Shown one piece after another: positions 11,519 through 22,559 of a stretch of DNA of 64,000 nt. The notes beneath the pieces were generated by a model. That model was not told the origin of the DNA. It saw only the letters and a program-made list of their open reading frames with translations, and ran no database searches. This DNA comes from Rattus norvegicus (Eukaryota; Chordata; Mammalia; Rodentia; Muridae), in NCBI RefSeq assembly GCF_036323735.1, contig NC_086023.1, positions 14,681,501-14,745,500 on the forward strand, in the 5' to 3' direction. How positions within the stretch are numbered: the stretch's first letter is position 1; every line of letters begins with the position of its first letter. Made by a program: the position numbers and the translations under genes.

Positions 11519-11649
11519 GGAAGTCCCACACCCGAGGATCCCGGCCCGCAGCAGCTCTCTGCTCCCAGACCCGGTGAGAGAGAGACCCAACCGCCTGGTC
11601 AGGTGGGCACTCCTGAGGCTGCAGAGCGGGAAGAGACCACCAACACTGC

Positions 11650-12075
11650 TCACCCCTGCCCACATCCCTGGCCCAAGAGGAAACTGTATAAGGCCTCTGG
11701 GCTCCCGTGGGGGAGGGCCCAGGAGCGGCAGGACCCCTGCCTGAGACACCGCTGGAACCAGATAGAAACAGACCGGATAAACAGTTCTCTGCACCCAAAT
11801 CCCGTGGGAGGGAGAGCTAAACCTTCAGAGAGGCAGACAAGCCTGGGAAACCAGAAGAGACTGCTCCCTGCAAACACATCTCGGACGCCAGAGGAAAAAG
11901 CCAAAGACCATCTGGAACCCTGGTGCACTGAAGCTCCTGGAAGGGGCGGCACAGGTCTTCCTGGTTGCTGCCGCTGCAGAGAGCCCGTGGGCAGCACCCC
12001 ACGAGCAAACTTGAGCCTCAGGACCACAGGTAAGACCAAATTTTCTGCTGCAAGAAAGCTGCCTGGTGAACTCAA
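11650..12075 (-). other. Candidate antisense ORF in L1 A 5'UTR (141 codons)
   Basis: The frame starts MSSPGSFLAAENLVLP and stays open for 141 codons. L1 B has the same start and nearly the same sequence on its antisense strand (32132-32530). Primate L1 carries an antisense ORF0 in its 5'UTR, but no homology to it is claimed. Translation is unproven. Confidence 0.3.
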
Positions 12076-12154
12076 GACACAGGCCCACAGGAACAGCTGA
12101 AGACCTGTAGAGAGGAAAAACTACACGCCCGAAAGCAGAACACTCTGTCCCCAT
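11825..12154 (-). other. Candidate antisense ORF in L1 A 5'UTR (109 codons)
   Basis: The frame starts MGTECSAFGRVVFPLY and is Cys-rich. It is open with identical length in L1 B (32053-32382) and truncated after 64 codons in L1 C (62746-62940). It overlaps the 141-codon antisense frame. No known domain. Confidence 0.3.
12027..12035 (+). promoter_or_regulatory. Consensus 5' splice donor in L1 A 5'UTR
   Basis: CAG|GTAAGA is a near-perfect mammalian donor in the transcribed orientation. The same nine bases occur at the equivalent place in L1 B and in both monomer copies of L1 C. Use as a donor is inferred, not shown. Confidence 0.5.
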
Positions 12155-12266
12155 AACTGACTGAAAGAGAGGAAAACAGGTCTACAGCACTCCTGACACA
12201 CAGGCTTATAGGACAATCTAGCCACTGTCAGAAATAGCAGAACAAAGTAACACTAGAGATAATCTG

Positions 12267-13409
12267 ATGGCGAGAGGCAAGCGCAGGAACCCAAGCAACA
12301 GAAACCAAGACTACATGGCACCATCAGAGCCCAATTCTCCCATCAAAACAAACATGGAATATCCAAACACACCAGAAAAGCAAGATCTAGTTCCAAAATC
12401 ATTTTTGATCATGATGCTGGAGGACTTCAAGAAAGACATGAAGAACTCCCTTAGAGAACAAGTAGAAGCCTACAGAGAGGAATCGCAAAAATGCCTGAAA
12501 GAATCGCAAAAATCCCTGAAAGAATTCCAGGAAAACATAAATAAACAAGTAGAAGACCAGAGAGAGGAGACACAAAAATCCCTGAAAGAATTCCAGGAAA
12601 ACACAATCAAACAGTTGAAGAAATTAAAAATGGAAATAGAAGCAATCAAGAAAGAACACATGGAAAGAACCCTGGATATAGAAAACCAAAAGAAGAGACA
12701 AGGAGCTGTAGATACAAGCTTCACCAACAGAATACAAGAGATGGAAGAGAGAATCTCAGGAGCAGAAGATTCCATAGAAATCATTGACTCAACTGTCAAA
12801 GATAATGTAAAGCGGAAAAAGTTACTGGTCCAAAACATACAGGAAATCCAGGACTCAATGAGAAGATCAAACCTAAGGATAATAGGTATAGAAGAGAGTG
12901 AAGACTCCCAGCTCAAAGGACCAGTAAATATCTTCAACAAAATCATAGAAGAAAACTTCCCTAACCTAAAAAAAGAGATACCCATAGACATACAAGAAGC
13001 CTACAGAACTCCAAATAGATTGGACCAGAAAAGAAACACCTCCCGTCACATAATTGTCAAAACACCAAATGCACAAAATAAAGAAAGAATATTAAAAGCA
13101 GTAAGGGAAAAAGGTCAAGTAACATATAAAGGGAGACCTATCAGAATCACACCAGACTTCTCACCAGAAACTATGAAGGCCAGAAGATCCTGGACTGATG
13201 TCATACAGACCCTAAGAGAACACAAATGCCAGCCCAGGTTACTGTATCCAGGAAAACTCTCAATTAACATTGATGGAGAAACCAAGATATTCCATGACAA
13301 AACCAAATTTACACAATATGTTTCTACAAATCCAGCACTACAAAGGATAATAAATGGTAAAGCCCAACCTAAGGAGGCAAGCTATACCCTAGAAGAAGCA
13401 AGAAACTAA
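12267..13409 (+). CDS. L1 ORF1 protein (RNA-binding chaperone), intact
   Basis: 380 codons, starting MARGKRRNPSNRNQ and ending LEEARN. ORF1p forms a coiled-coil trimer that coats L1 RNA in the cytoplasmic RNP and acts as a nucleic-acid chaperone. The order seen is a basic N-terminus, a long coiled coil (about residues 45-178), an RRM with NLRIIGIEES (about 200-295) and a C-terminal domain with KARRSWTDVIQTLRE (about 298-363). The coiled coil is 23 residues longer than in L1 B because of extra units of the SLKE(S/F)QK type. The frame is uninterrupted. It lies directly after the 5'UTR and 59 bp before ORF2. Confidence 0.95.
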   Translation: MARGKRRNPSNRNQDYMAPSEPNSPIKTNMEYPNTPEKQDLVPKSFLIMMLEDFKKDMKNSLREQVEAYREESQKCLKESQKSLKEFQENINKQVEDQREETQKSLKEFQENTIKQLKKLKMEIEAIKKEHMERTLDIENQKKRQGAVDTSFTNRIQEMEERISGAEDSIEIIDSTVKDNVKRKKLLVQNIQEIQDSMRRSNLRIIGIEESEDSQLKGPVNIFNKIIEENFPNLKKEIPIDIQEAYRTPNRLDQKRNTSRHIIVKTPNAQNKERILKAVREKGQVTYKGRPIRITPDFSPETMKARRSWTDVIQTLREHKCQPRLLYPGKLSINIDGETKIFHDKTKFTQYVSTNPALQRIINGKAQPKEASYTLEEARN

Positions 13410-13468
13410 TCGTCTTGGCAACAAAACAAAGAGAATGAAAGCACACAAACATAACCTCACATCCAAAT

Positions 13469-16400
13469 ATGAATATAAAGGGAAACAATAATCACTATTC
13501 CTTAATATCTCTCAATATCAATGGCCTCAACTCCCCAATAAAAAGACATAGATTAAAAAACTGGATACGCAACGAGGACCCTGCATTCTGCTGCCTACAG
13601 GAAACACACCTCAGAGACAAAGACAGACACTACCTCAGAGTGAAAGGCTGGAAAACAACTTTCCAAGCAAATGGTCAGAAGAAGCAAGCTGGAGTAGCCA
13701 TTCTAATATCAAATAAAAACAATTTTCAACTAAAAGTCATCAAAAAAGATAAGGAAGGACACTTCCTATTCATCAAAGGAAAAATCCACCAAGATGAACT
13801 CTCAATCCTAAATATCTATGCCCCAAATACAAGGGCACCTACATACGTAAAAGAAACCTTACTAAAGCTCAAACACACATTGCACCTCACACAATAATAG
13901 TGGGAGATTTCAACACCCCACTCTCATCAATGGACAGATCATGGAAACAGAAATTAAACAGTGATGTCGACAGACTAAGAGAAGTCATGAGCCAAATGGA
14001 CTTAACGGATATTTATAGAACATTCTATCCTAAAGCAAAAGGATATACCTTCTTCTCAGCTCCTCATGGTACTTTCTCCAAAATTGACCATATAATTGGT
14101 CAAAAAACGGGCCTCAACAGGTACAGAAAGATAGAAATAATCCCATGAGTGCTATCAGACCACCACGGCCTAAAATTGGTCTTCAATAACAGTAAGGGAA
14201 GAATGCCCACATATACGTGGAAATTTAACAATGCTCTACTCAATGATAACCTGGTCAAGGAAGAAATAAAGAAAGAAATTAAAAACTTTTTAGAATTTAA
14301 TGAAAATGAAGATACAACATACCCAAACTTATGGGACACAATGAAAGCTGTGCTAAGAGGAAAACTCATAGCGCTGAGTGCCTGCAGAAAGAAACAGGAA
14401 AGAGCATATGTCAGCAGCTTGACAGCACACCTAAAAGCTCTAGAACAAAAAGAAGCAAATACACCCAGGAGGAGTAGAAGGCAGGAAATAATCAAACTCA
14501 GAGCTGAAATCAACCAAGTAGAAACAAAAAGGACCATAGAAAGAATCAACAGAACCAAAAGTTGGTTCTTTGAGAAAATCAACAAGATAGATAAACCCTT
14601 AGCCAGACTAACGAGAGGACACAGAGAGTGCGTCCAAATTAACAAAATCAGAAATGAAAAGGGAGACATAACTACAGATTCAGAGGAAATTCAAAAAATC
14701 ATCAGATCTTACTATAAAAGCCTATATTCAACAAAATTTGAAAATCTTCAGGAAATGGACAATTTCCTAGACAGATACCAGGTATCGAAGTTAAATCAGG
14801 AACAGATAAACCAGTTAAACAACCCCATAACTCCTAAGGAAATAGAAGCAGTCATTAAAGGTCTCCCAACCAAAAAGAGCCCAGGTCCAGACGGGTTTAG
14901 TGCAGAATTCTACCAAACCTTCATAGAAGACCTCATACCAATATTATCCAAACTATTCCACAAAATTGAAACAGATGGAGCCCTACCGAATTCCTTCTAC
15001 GAAGCCACAATTACTCTTATACCTAAACCACACAAAGACACAACAAAGAAAGAGAACTTCAGACCAATTTCCCTTATGAATATCGACGCAAAAATATTCA
15101 ATAAAATTCTGGCAAACCGAATTCAAGAGCACATCAAAACAATCATCCACCATGATCAAGTAGGCTTCATCCCAGGCATGCAGGGATGGTTTAATATACG
15201 GAAAACCATCAACGTGATCCATTATATAAAGAAACTGAAAGAACAAAATTACATGATCATTTCATTAGATGCTGAGAAAGCATTTGACAAAATTCAACAC
15301 CCCTTCATGATAAAAGTCCTGGAAAGAATAGGAATTCAAGGCCCATACCTAAACATAGTAAAAGCCATATACAGCAAACCAGTTGCTAACATTAAACTAA
15401 ATGGAGAGAAACTTGAAGCAATCCCACTAAAATCAGGGACTAGACAAGGCTGCCCACTCTCTCCCTACTTATTCAATATAGTTCTTGAAGTTCTAGCCAG
15501 AGCAATCAGACAACAAAAGGAGATCAAAGGGATACAGATCGGAAAAGAAGAGGTCAAAATATCACTATTTGCAGATGACATGATAGTATATTTAAGTGAT
15601 CCCAAAAGTTCCACCAGAGAACTACTAAAGCTGATAAAAACTTCAGCAAAGTGGCTGGGTATAAAATTAACTCAAATAAATCAGTTGCCTTCCTCTATAC
15701 AAAAGAGAAACAAGCCGAGAAAGAAATTAGGGAAACGACACCCTTCATAATAGACCCAATTAATATAAAGTACCTCGGTGTGACTTTAACCAAGCAAGTA
15801 AAAGATCTGTACAATAAGAACTTCAAGACACTGAGGAAAGAAATTGAAGAAGACCTCAGAAGATGGAAAGATCTCCCATGCTCATGGATTGGCAGGATTA
15901 ATATAGTAAAAATGGCCATTTTACCAAAAGCAATCTACAGATTCAATGCAATCCTCATCAAAATACCAATCCAATTCTTCAAAGAGTTAGACAGAACAAT
16001 TTGCAAATTCATCTGGAATAACAAAAAACCCAGGATAGCTAAAGCTATCCTCAACAATAAAAGGATTTCAGGGGGAATCACTATCCCTGAACTCAAGCAG
16101 TATTACAGAGCAATAGTGATAAAAACTGCATGGTATTGGTACAGAGACAGACAGATAGACCAATGGAATAGAATTGAAGACCCAGAAATGAACCCACACA
16201 CCTATGGTCACTTGATTTTTGACAAAGGAGCCAAAACCATCCAATGGAAAAAAGATAGCATTTTCAGCAAATGGTGCTGGTTCAACTGGAGGGCAACATG
16301 TAGAAGAATGCAGATCGATCCATGCTTATCACCCTGTACAAAGCTTAAGTCCAAGTGGATCAAGGACCTCCACATCAAACCAGACACACTCAAACTAATA

Positions 16401-17294
16401 GAAGAAAAACTAGGGAAGCATCTGGAACACATGGGCACTGGAAAAAATTTCCTAAACAAAACACCAATGGCTTACGCTCTAAGATCAGGAATCGACAAAT
16501 GGGATCTCATAAAACTGCAAAGCTTCTGTAAGGCAAAGGACACTGTGGTTAGGACAAAACGGCAACCAACAGATTGGGAAAAGATCTTTACCAATCCTAC
16601 AACAGATAGAGGCCTTATATCCAAAATATACAAAGAACTCAAGAAGTTAGACCGCAGGGAAACAAATAACCCTATTAAAAAATGGGGTTCAGAGCTAAAC
16701 AAAGAATTCACAGCTGAGGAATGCCGAATGGCTGGGAAACACCTAAAGAAATGTTCAACATCTTTAGTCATAAGGGAAATGCAAATCAAAACAACCCTGA
16801 GATTTCACCTCACACCAGTGAGAATGGCTAACATCAAAAACTCAGGTGATAGCAGATGCTGGCGAGGATGTGGAGAAAGAGGAACACTCCTCCATTGTTG
16901 GTGGGATTGCAGACTGGTAAAACCATTCTGGAAATCAGTCTGGAGGTTCCTCAGAAAATTGGACATTGAACTGCCTGAGGATTCAGCTATACCTCTCTTG
17001 GGCATATACCCAAAAGATGCCTCAACATATAAAAGAGACATGTGCTCCACTATGTTCATTGCAGCCTTATTTATAATAGCCAGAAGCTGGAAAGAACCCA
17101 GATGCCCTTCAACAGTGGAATGGATAGAGAAAATGTGGTACATCTACACAATGGAATATTACTCAGCTATCAAAAACAACGAGTTTATGAAATTCGTAGG
17201 CAAATGGTTGGAACTGGAAAATATCATCCTGAGTGAGCTAACCCAATCACAGAAAGACATACATGGTATGCACTCATTGATAAGTGGCTATTAG
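13469..17294 (+). pseudogene. L1 ORF2 (endonuclease / reverse transcriptase), inactivated
   Basis: Aligns end to end with the intact 1275-codon ORF2 of L1 B but is 2 bp shorter. Three lesions are seen: a 1-bp deletion in an A run near 13870, a TGA stop at 14146-14148 just before the endonuclease SDHH motif, and a 1-bp deletion in an A run near 15638, shortly after the FADD motif of the reverse transcriptase. Between the lesions the segments are open and highly conserved: QETHL and GDFN in the endonuclease, GPDG and FADDMIVY in the RT, and CWRGCGERGTLLHCWWDC near the C-terminus. The start MNIKGNNNHYS matches the ORF2 start in the other copies. The lesions are few, consistent with recent loss of function. 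Confidence 0.95.
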
Positions 17295-17867
17295 CCCAAA
17301 TGCTTGAATTGCCCTAGATGCACAGAACACATGAGACTCAAGACGGATGATCAAAATGTGAATGCTTCACTCCTTCTTTAGAAGGGGAACAAGAATACCC
17401 TTGGCAGGGAATAGGGAGGCAAAGATTAAAACAGAGGCAGAAGGAACACCCATACAGGACCTGTCCCACGTGTGGCCCATACATATACAGCCACCCAATT
17501 AGACAAGATGGATGAAGCAAAGAAGTGCAGACCGACAGGAGCCGGATGTAGATCGCTCCTGAGAGACACAGCTAGAATACAGCAAATACAGAGGCGAATG
17601 CCAGCAGCAAACCAGTGAACTGAGAATAGGTCCCCTGTTGAAGGAATCAGAGAAAGAACTGGAAGAGCTTGAAGGGGCTCGAGACCCCAAAAGTACAACA
17701 ATGCCAAGCAACCAGAGCTTCCAGGGACTAAGCCACTACCTAAAGACTATACATGGACTGACCCTGGACTCTGACCCCATAGGTAGCAATGAATATCCTA
17801 GTAAGAGCACCAGTGGAAGGGGAAGCCCTGGGTCCTGCTAAGACTGAACCCACAGTGAACTAGTCTA

Positions 17868-17938
17868 TGGGGGGAGGGCGGCAATGGGGGGAGGGTTGGG
17901 AGGGGAACACCCATAAGGAAGGGGAGGGGGGAGGGGGA
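17868..17938 (+). repeat. G-rich polypurine tract in L1 A 3'UTR
   Basis: Several runs of four to six G in about 70 bp (for example GGGGGGAGGG and GGGGAGGGGGGAGGGGG), long enough for G-quadruplex formation. Such a tract is a standing feature of rodent L1 3'UTRs and appears in each young copy here (951-1020; 26331-26404 and 57010-57085 as C-rich; 52509-52582). Confidence 0.8.
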
Positions 17939-17985
17939 TGTTTGCCCGGAAACCGGGAAAGGGAATAACACTCGAAATGTATATA

Positions 17986-18071
17986 AGAAATACTCAAGTT
18001 AATAAAAAAAAAAAAAAGAAATACTCAAGTTAATAAAAAAAAAAAAAAAACTGGAGGCCCCCAGAAAAAAA
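17986..18071 (+). repeat. Duplicated 3' terminus and composite tail of L1 A
   Basis: The last 18 bp of the L1 plus an A run (AGAAATACTCAAGTTAAT then A14) occurs twice in tandem, at 17986 and 18017. The second tail is followed by the 14-bp sequence CTGGAGGCCCCCAG (18051-18064) and a further A run before the TSD. The 14 bp are not part of the other L1 3' ends here. Confidence 0.9.
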
Positions 18072-18087
18072 AAAAACAATGAATTTG
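18072..18087 (+). repeat. Target-site duplication, 3' copy (L1 A)
   Basis: Exact copy of 11503-11518, which fixes the 3' edge of L1 A. Confidence 0.93.
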
Positions 18088-18539
18088 AAGAATATTCTCA
18101 TTCTTTAGTTGAAGTTATTTAAGGGTCAAAATTTGCTCTGATTCTCCTGGATTTTTACAGGCAAAGGGTGGCACATCTCTGAACACAGAGCACTGGGTAG
18201 AAACAGAGCTGTCATATCAATGATGCTGACAGGTGAGCCAATGGGTAAATCTGAAGGAGGGTTTGTTTGCTTTGGATGTCAATGGTTAGTAAAGGAAACA
18301 TTTGTTGTCTGATAAAATATCTCCTTATTAAATTTTTGTTTTCTGTTGCTTATAAACTTCAATCTATCATCTTACAGTAAAAACATCATTCACAAAAGAG
18401 GGAAAAAGAAGAAAAAAGGAAGCTCCTCTGGTTCACATCCTGCCTTGGAGAAAGCGGGCACTCAGGGAAGTTACCAGTATTTTGTAGACATGTCAGGGAG
18501 GGGTGCTCACTCACAGGACAAGATACTATCCAGGCATCT
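18088..18539. other. No recognisable feature
   Basis: Unique flank. I see no coding or repeat signature. Confidence 0.4.
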
Positions 18540-19045
18540 TAAAGAGAATACAAGACACCTTATTCTGGAATGTGTTTGAATGACCATGGCCTGGGAACAC
18601 AGAATTATGTTACCCCAAATTTCATATTCCAATGTGGAAGCAGTTTTTATAATTTTACAGAACAAAGAGAAATTTATAAATCAAGGCAAGTTTAAAATAT
18701 ATTGGCAGTTCCACCACAGAAGCAGTTACAGAAAGGTATTGGAAGCTTTTCTATAGCCCCAGATGCTATCTGGTGTGGAAGCCAGCGGTGTTCTAAGTTA
18801 GTAGATCCCAAAAGGTTTCTATTTATTAACCACAAGATGTTAGTTCCAATAGTGGAGGTGGGCAGGGAATGGCTATACTAGTGGGGCAGAACTACCCCTA
18901 GATAAGGTAATTAGCCTGAGGACTTGCAGCACTCCCATGCCTCTGCAGTACTTCAGTCCTAGTCAGTCAGTCTCTGCTTCTTTTCAGGAGACTTTGTGCA
19001 GAGCTACTTCTACTGGACCAGCATCACATCCTGTGCATGCAGGGG
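18540..19045 (-). repeat. LTR-like dispersed repeat, copy 1
   Basis: Aligns along its length with 22560-23090, with clear blocks such as AAATCAAGGCAAGTTTAAAA against AAATCAAAGCAAGTTTAAAA and ACAAGATGTTAGTTC in both. On the minus strand both end in a CCAGAATAAG/A polyadenylation-type signal (here at 18559-18564), suggesting an LTR in antisense orientation. Divergence is high, so the copies are old. Confidence 0.6.
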
Positions 19046-22000
19046 CCTCATATTAGTTATTGAACACTGTAAGAGCACTTGTAGCTAGGAAGGCTCATTC
19101 CCAGGGTCTGGTGGAAAGTTTAGAGTAGGCGGGAAGGCAGACTTCAGAAGAGAGTGATAACTGGTAAAGGGATAAAGAAAAAACAAACTGGATTATTTTA
19201 AAACTATTAGCCATCCTGATCCTGATCTGAAGGATTGTACAAAAAATTAGGTATATAAAACTGTATCTAAAATTCAGAACTTAAGAATACAGTTTGAATG
19301 AAAGAAACACAAGATAAATATAACTAAATAACCAAAAATTATGTTTTGACTAGCTTGAATATATGTCTTTCTCTGTCTCTGTCTCTCTGTGTGTGTGGTA
19401 TCTCTCTGTGTGTACGCCCCCACGCCTAGTATTTACAGTTATTTGCTGTACAAACTATCTCACCTATATTTAAATGGTTAGAAATGGGGCTGTGGAATGA
19501 GTCATTATAGTATCACCCATGTCTTTTAATTTTTAAAAGTGTTATTTTTAATGTTACAGAAATAATATATACTTTCCCTGTGAGAAATCACTCCTCATAC
19601 TTAGAAATTATTAAAGGAAAGTATCTTTTATAACATACATCTGGTTCTGGCTAATGTTCAAGAAGAATCCAGTCCCCAGAAGAAGATTCTATTAATATAT
19701 ATAGTTATCATACACATTATTCTATAATCATTGTAATTTATTCCATAGCTTATATATAAACCTTCAGCTTATGTGACATATGCTGTTATCCTTAAATTTA
19801 TTTTAGGTTTTGGCTTTCATTATACTCTGAAGAATTTAAATAGAGATAGGAGGAGACTGCAAGTCTAGCCACTTGGGTAGATTGGAAATCCACACAGGAA
19901 AATATGTTGCCAGAACTGTTTCTTAAGTACACCAATGTTACTCTTTCATAATAGCCATTACCCAAGTTCATCTTGCCCACCTGGCAGAATCATAATGTTC
20001 TTGATAAGAGCAGAAGGGACTTAATGGCCACCCAGGACTTGATGATTATTTTAACCTTTTGCTGACCCCCTAAATTGCCAGCTTGAGAAATGTTCTTCGA
20101 TATAGAGATGTAGCTAATGGTGGGTTATAAGTCTGGGTTGTTTCCTTTTGTTATGGGAATGGAGACTAACTGGAGGTCAGTCTTGGTAAATAAACAGCAG
20201 CAGAAACTTTCTCAGCAATCTTAAACTTTAATTATGGTACAGACTTTTCTTTCCCACAGTTCCTAACAAGCTCGATTACTATATAATTTATCTTCTGGTT
20301 AGATTGGACACAGCACTCCTTAGCTCCCTTCTACTTCATGTAGTTTAATATCCCCTAAGCAAGTTTATTAGATAATCCTTCATATCATCAATTTATTACT
20401 TCAAGTTTCTCCTGTATCATTTAGAGATTGATATCTTTTAAAAATGAGAATGAATTAACCCAAACCATTGAGTGTCTCTAGTTAGAGTAAATGAAGTAAA
20501 CAATTTATATAAATTATACTGAATAATGAAAACTATATAAATAAACTTTACTCTTTCAGACATTAGTTTTGAATAAGGTAGGAGTTTAGGCTATTCAAAC
20601 ATAACAAAAATGTATGGTCAATGAAAGCATATAATATTTTCATTTGTACCTTCATTAAAATCACAGTTACTCTTTTATTATTTATAAACATGCCAGGTAT
20701 AATATTAGGTATCATAAACAATTGCAAAAATTGAATTACAAAAACTATTTAAGTAACAGTGAGAAAAATGTTTAGTTACTGTGAGAACTTCCTGCCCGTT
20801 CTCATGTGGAGGAAGAATATCATGGACCATGTTCAAAGTTCATATAAATGTGCTCTGAGAGGTGAGAAAGGTCACTGCCTCCAAGGAGTGAGGCAGACGT
20901 AACTCAATACAGTCCCGACCCTTTAATCAGAATAGAGGTTTTAATGTGATGTCTTTAGTTTTCTTTGTTTTGCTTGATAAAGTCTTTGGGTTTTTCATGT
21001 TTTTTGAGAAAAACTCCATAGCTAATTTTGCATTTTAGTTATCAAAGTTAAGTCTTTTACAATACCATGTGTTATTTGTTCATCTAATAGATTAAATTTA
21101 TAAACAGATTTGAACATTTTTTCTTTAAACAAATTTTACAATGATTACTTTAATAAGCATATTCTAAGCAGGCGTCCCTCTTTAAACAGAATGTATTGTT
21201 GTTAATGTTATGCTGAATACCCCAAACACAAAGCCTTTGTCCAATAAGAATACATCAAAATCTAAGAGTTAGTCATAGGTTTTTAAATGTCCATTTAGTA
21301 AAAGGATGCTTTGTGTTAAAAAGACACTTTCTGTAGGTAGGAAAGTTAAAAGAAAAAAAAAAGCACTCAAGGAAAACTATATGATTTGTAAAATATAAAG
21401 AGGCAAGGTCATAGAAGGAAAGAAGAGGGGGTTATTTTAGACTTTATCGTAAGTTCTGATAGAAGCTCTGAAAAGTTTTTAACCATTTTTTTATTTTAAC
21501 ATTAAATTTAACTAACGTATAGCTTTTCTGAAGAGCTCTTTTTCATTGTGAATTCCCAATTTTATATTTTTACAGACCATTTTACATTTTAATTATAGGA
21601 TGCTATGTATTTGAGTTCTAAATTTTATTGTCTAGAACTTTTGTTAAGTGTGCAAGTTAAAGCACTTTGAAGGTAATAATGTTTCCCCCGCATTTCCCCA
21701 AGTACTTCCAAGTTAGTAATTATCACACATAAAGCCAGCTATTATACCAGATGGCTCTTTATCACCAACCCTTTTCTCCTTTTTGCAAACACAGGAAATG
21801 TGTTTTGGGTCAGTTTTATGTGTTGCTTTTGGGATCAACATTCTCAGTTTTTACCCTGACATCACCTTTTCAGGGTTATCTTGCACATTTATGGAAACAT
21901 GTGGAGATTCAAGACACTGGGTGACCACTTTTCACATGCGTCAAGGAGAAACAATTCTAACCTAAGAATGTCATTTGTGGGTTGGGTTTTTCTATGAGCC

Positions 22001-22559
22001 CATTGCACATTGTGGGGTATTCTCCCTGACACATCCATGCATCGAGGTTGGAGGTAACCAATGCTGTTCAATGTCTTTATAATCAGTTGCTCATAGAATT
22101 CCTAAACTAAAGGTTTAGCAAGGTCACAGGAGAAGCAGCAGGATGTTTGAAAAGGAGTGTTAAGGGTAGGACGATAATAAAACAAAAACAAACAAAATAA
22201 AAACAAAACAAACAAAACAAAACCCAAAATGCTAGACCACAATGTTTTCAAAGCAAACAACAATATATACTCAGAGGCAAACAATTTCAAATTAAAGAAA
22301 GTATCCAAACAAATACAATCCTAAACTTCATAATAACCAACAGGATCATCTACCAAACCAAGGGAGGACCTGAGCTCTGGAAGGAACTCACCAACAATCC
22401 CTGTAGGAAGAAGGCCAGATGGCTTGGACTCAGTTGATCGATGGATGTACCTGGCTTCCAGTCAGGTGATTCTTTTGGTAAAAGGTGATCGTTCTTGGAA
22501 GTCCCATGTTATGGTGCCGCAATTGTCAATATAAAACCCGCAGCTCTCATTTTTAAGGA
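19046..22559. other. No recognised gene; AT-rich interval between two related repeats
   Basis: About 3.5 kb of AT-rich DNA with only short frames, none with recognisable domains. There is a CT/GT-rich patch at 19370-19420 and an (AAAAC)-type run near 22174-22223. If the two flanking repeats were LTRs of one provirus this would be its interior, but I see no gag or pol signature. Confidence 0.4.
22174..22223. repeat. (AAAAC)n-type A-rich simple repeat
   Basis: Imperfect AAAAC/AAAC units over about 50 bp. Confidence 0.85.

Larger units (their letters stand above)
11510..12100 (+). other. Long sense open frame through the L1 A 5'UTR
   Basis: A 196-codon frame starts at an ATG inside the upstream TSD and stays open through most of the 5'UTR. 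Its later part (VGGRAKPSERQT and PRANLSLRT) has an open counterpart in L1 C (62790-63092). No domain is recognisable. It may be an upstream ORF or simply a GC-rich leader lacking stops. Confidence 0.3.
11519..12266 (+). promoter_or_regulatory. L1 A 5'UTR (internal promoter region)
   Basis: A GC- and CpG-rich leader of 748 bp upstream of ORF1, unlike the AT-rich flanks. In L1 elements this region carries the internal RNA polymerase II promoter. It corresponds to a little more than one monomer of the longer L1 C leader (62631-63664). I did not identify individual factor-binding sites. Confidence 0.8.
11519..18071 (+). mobile_element. Full-length LINE-1 (L1 A)
   Basis: A complete rat-type L1 of about 6.55 kb: 5'UTR 11519-12266, ORF1 12267-13409, 59-bp spacer, ORF2 13469-17294 (broken), 3'UTR from 17295, and a complex A-rich tail ending at 18071. 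A perfect 16-bp TSD flanks it. It is visibly near-identical to L1 B (26252-32410, opposite strand) over their shared length, so both belong to the same young subfamily. Its 5'UTR extends about 280 bp further 5' than that of L1 B. Confidence 0.97.

Noticed and set aside
19046..22559. Hidden provirus interior between the two LTR-like repeats
   Set aside because: No gag, protease, RT or integrase signature is visible in any frame; kept only as a hypothesis in the findings.
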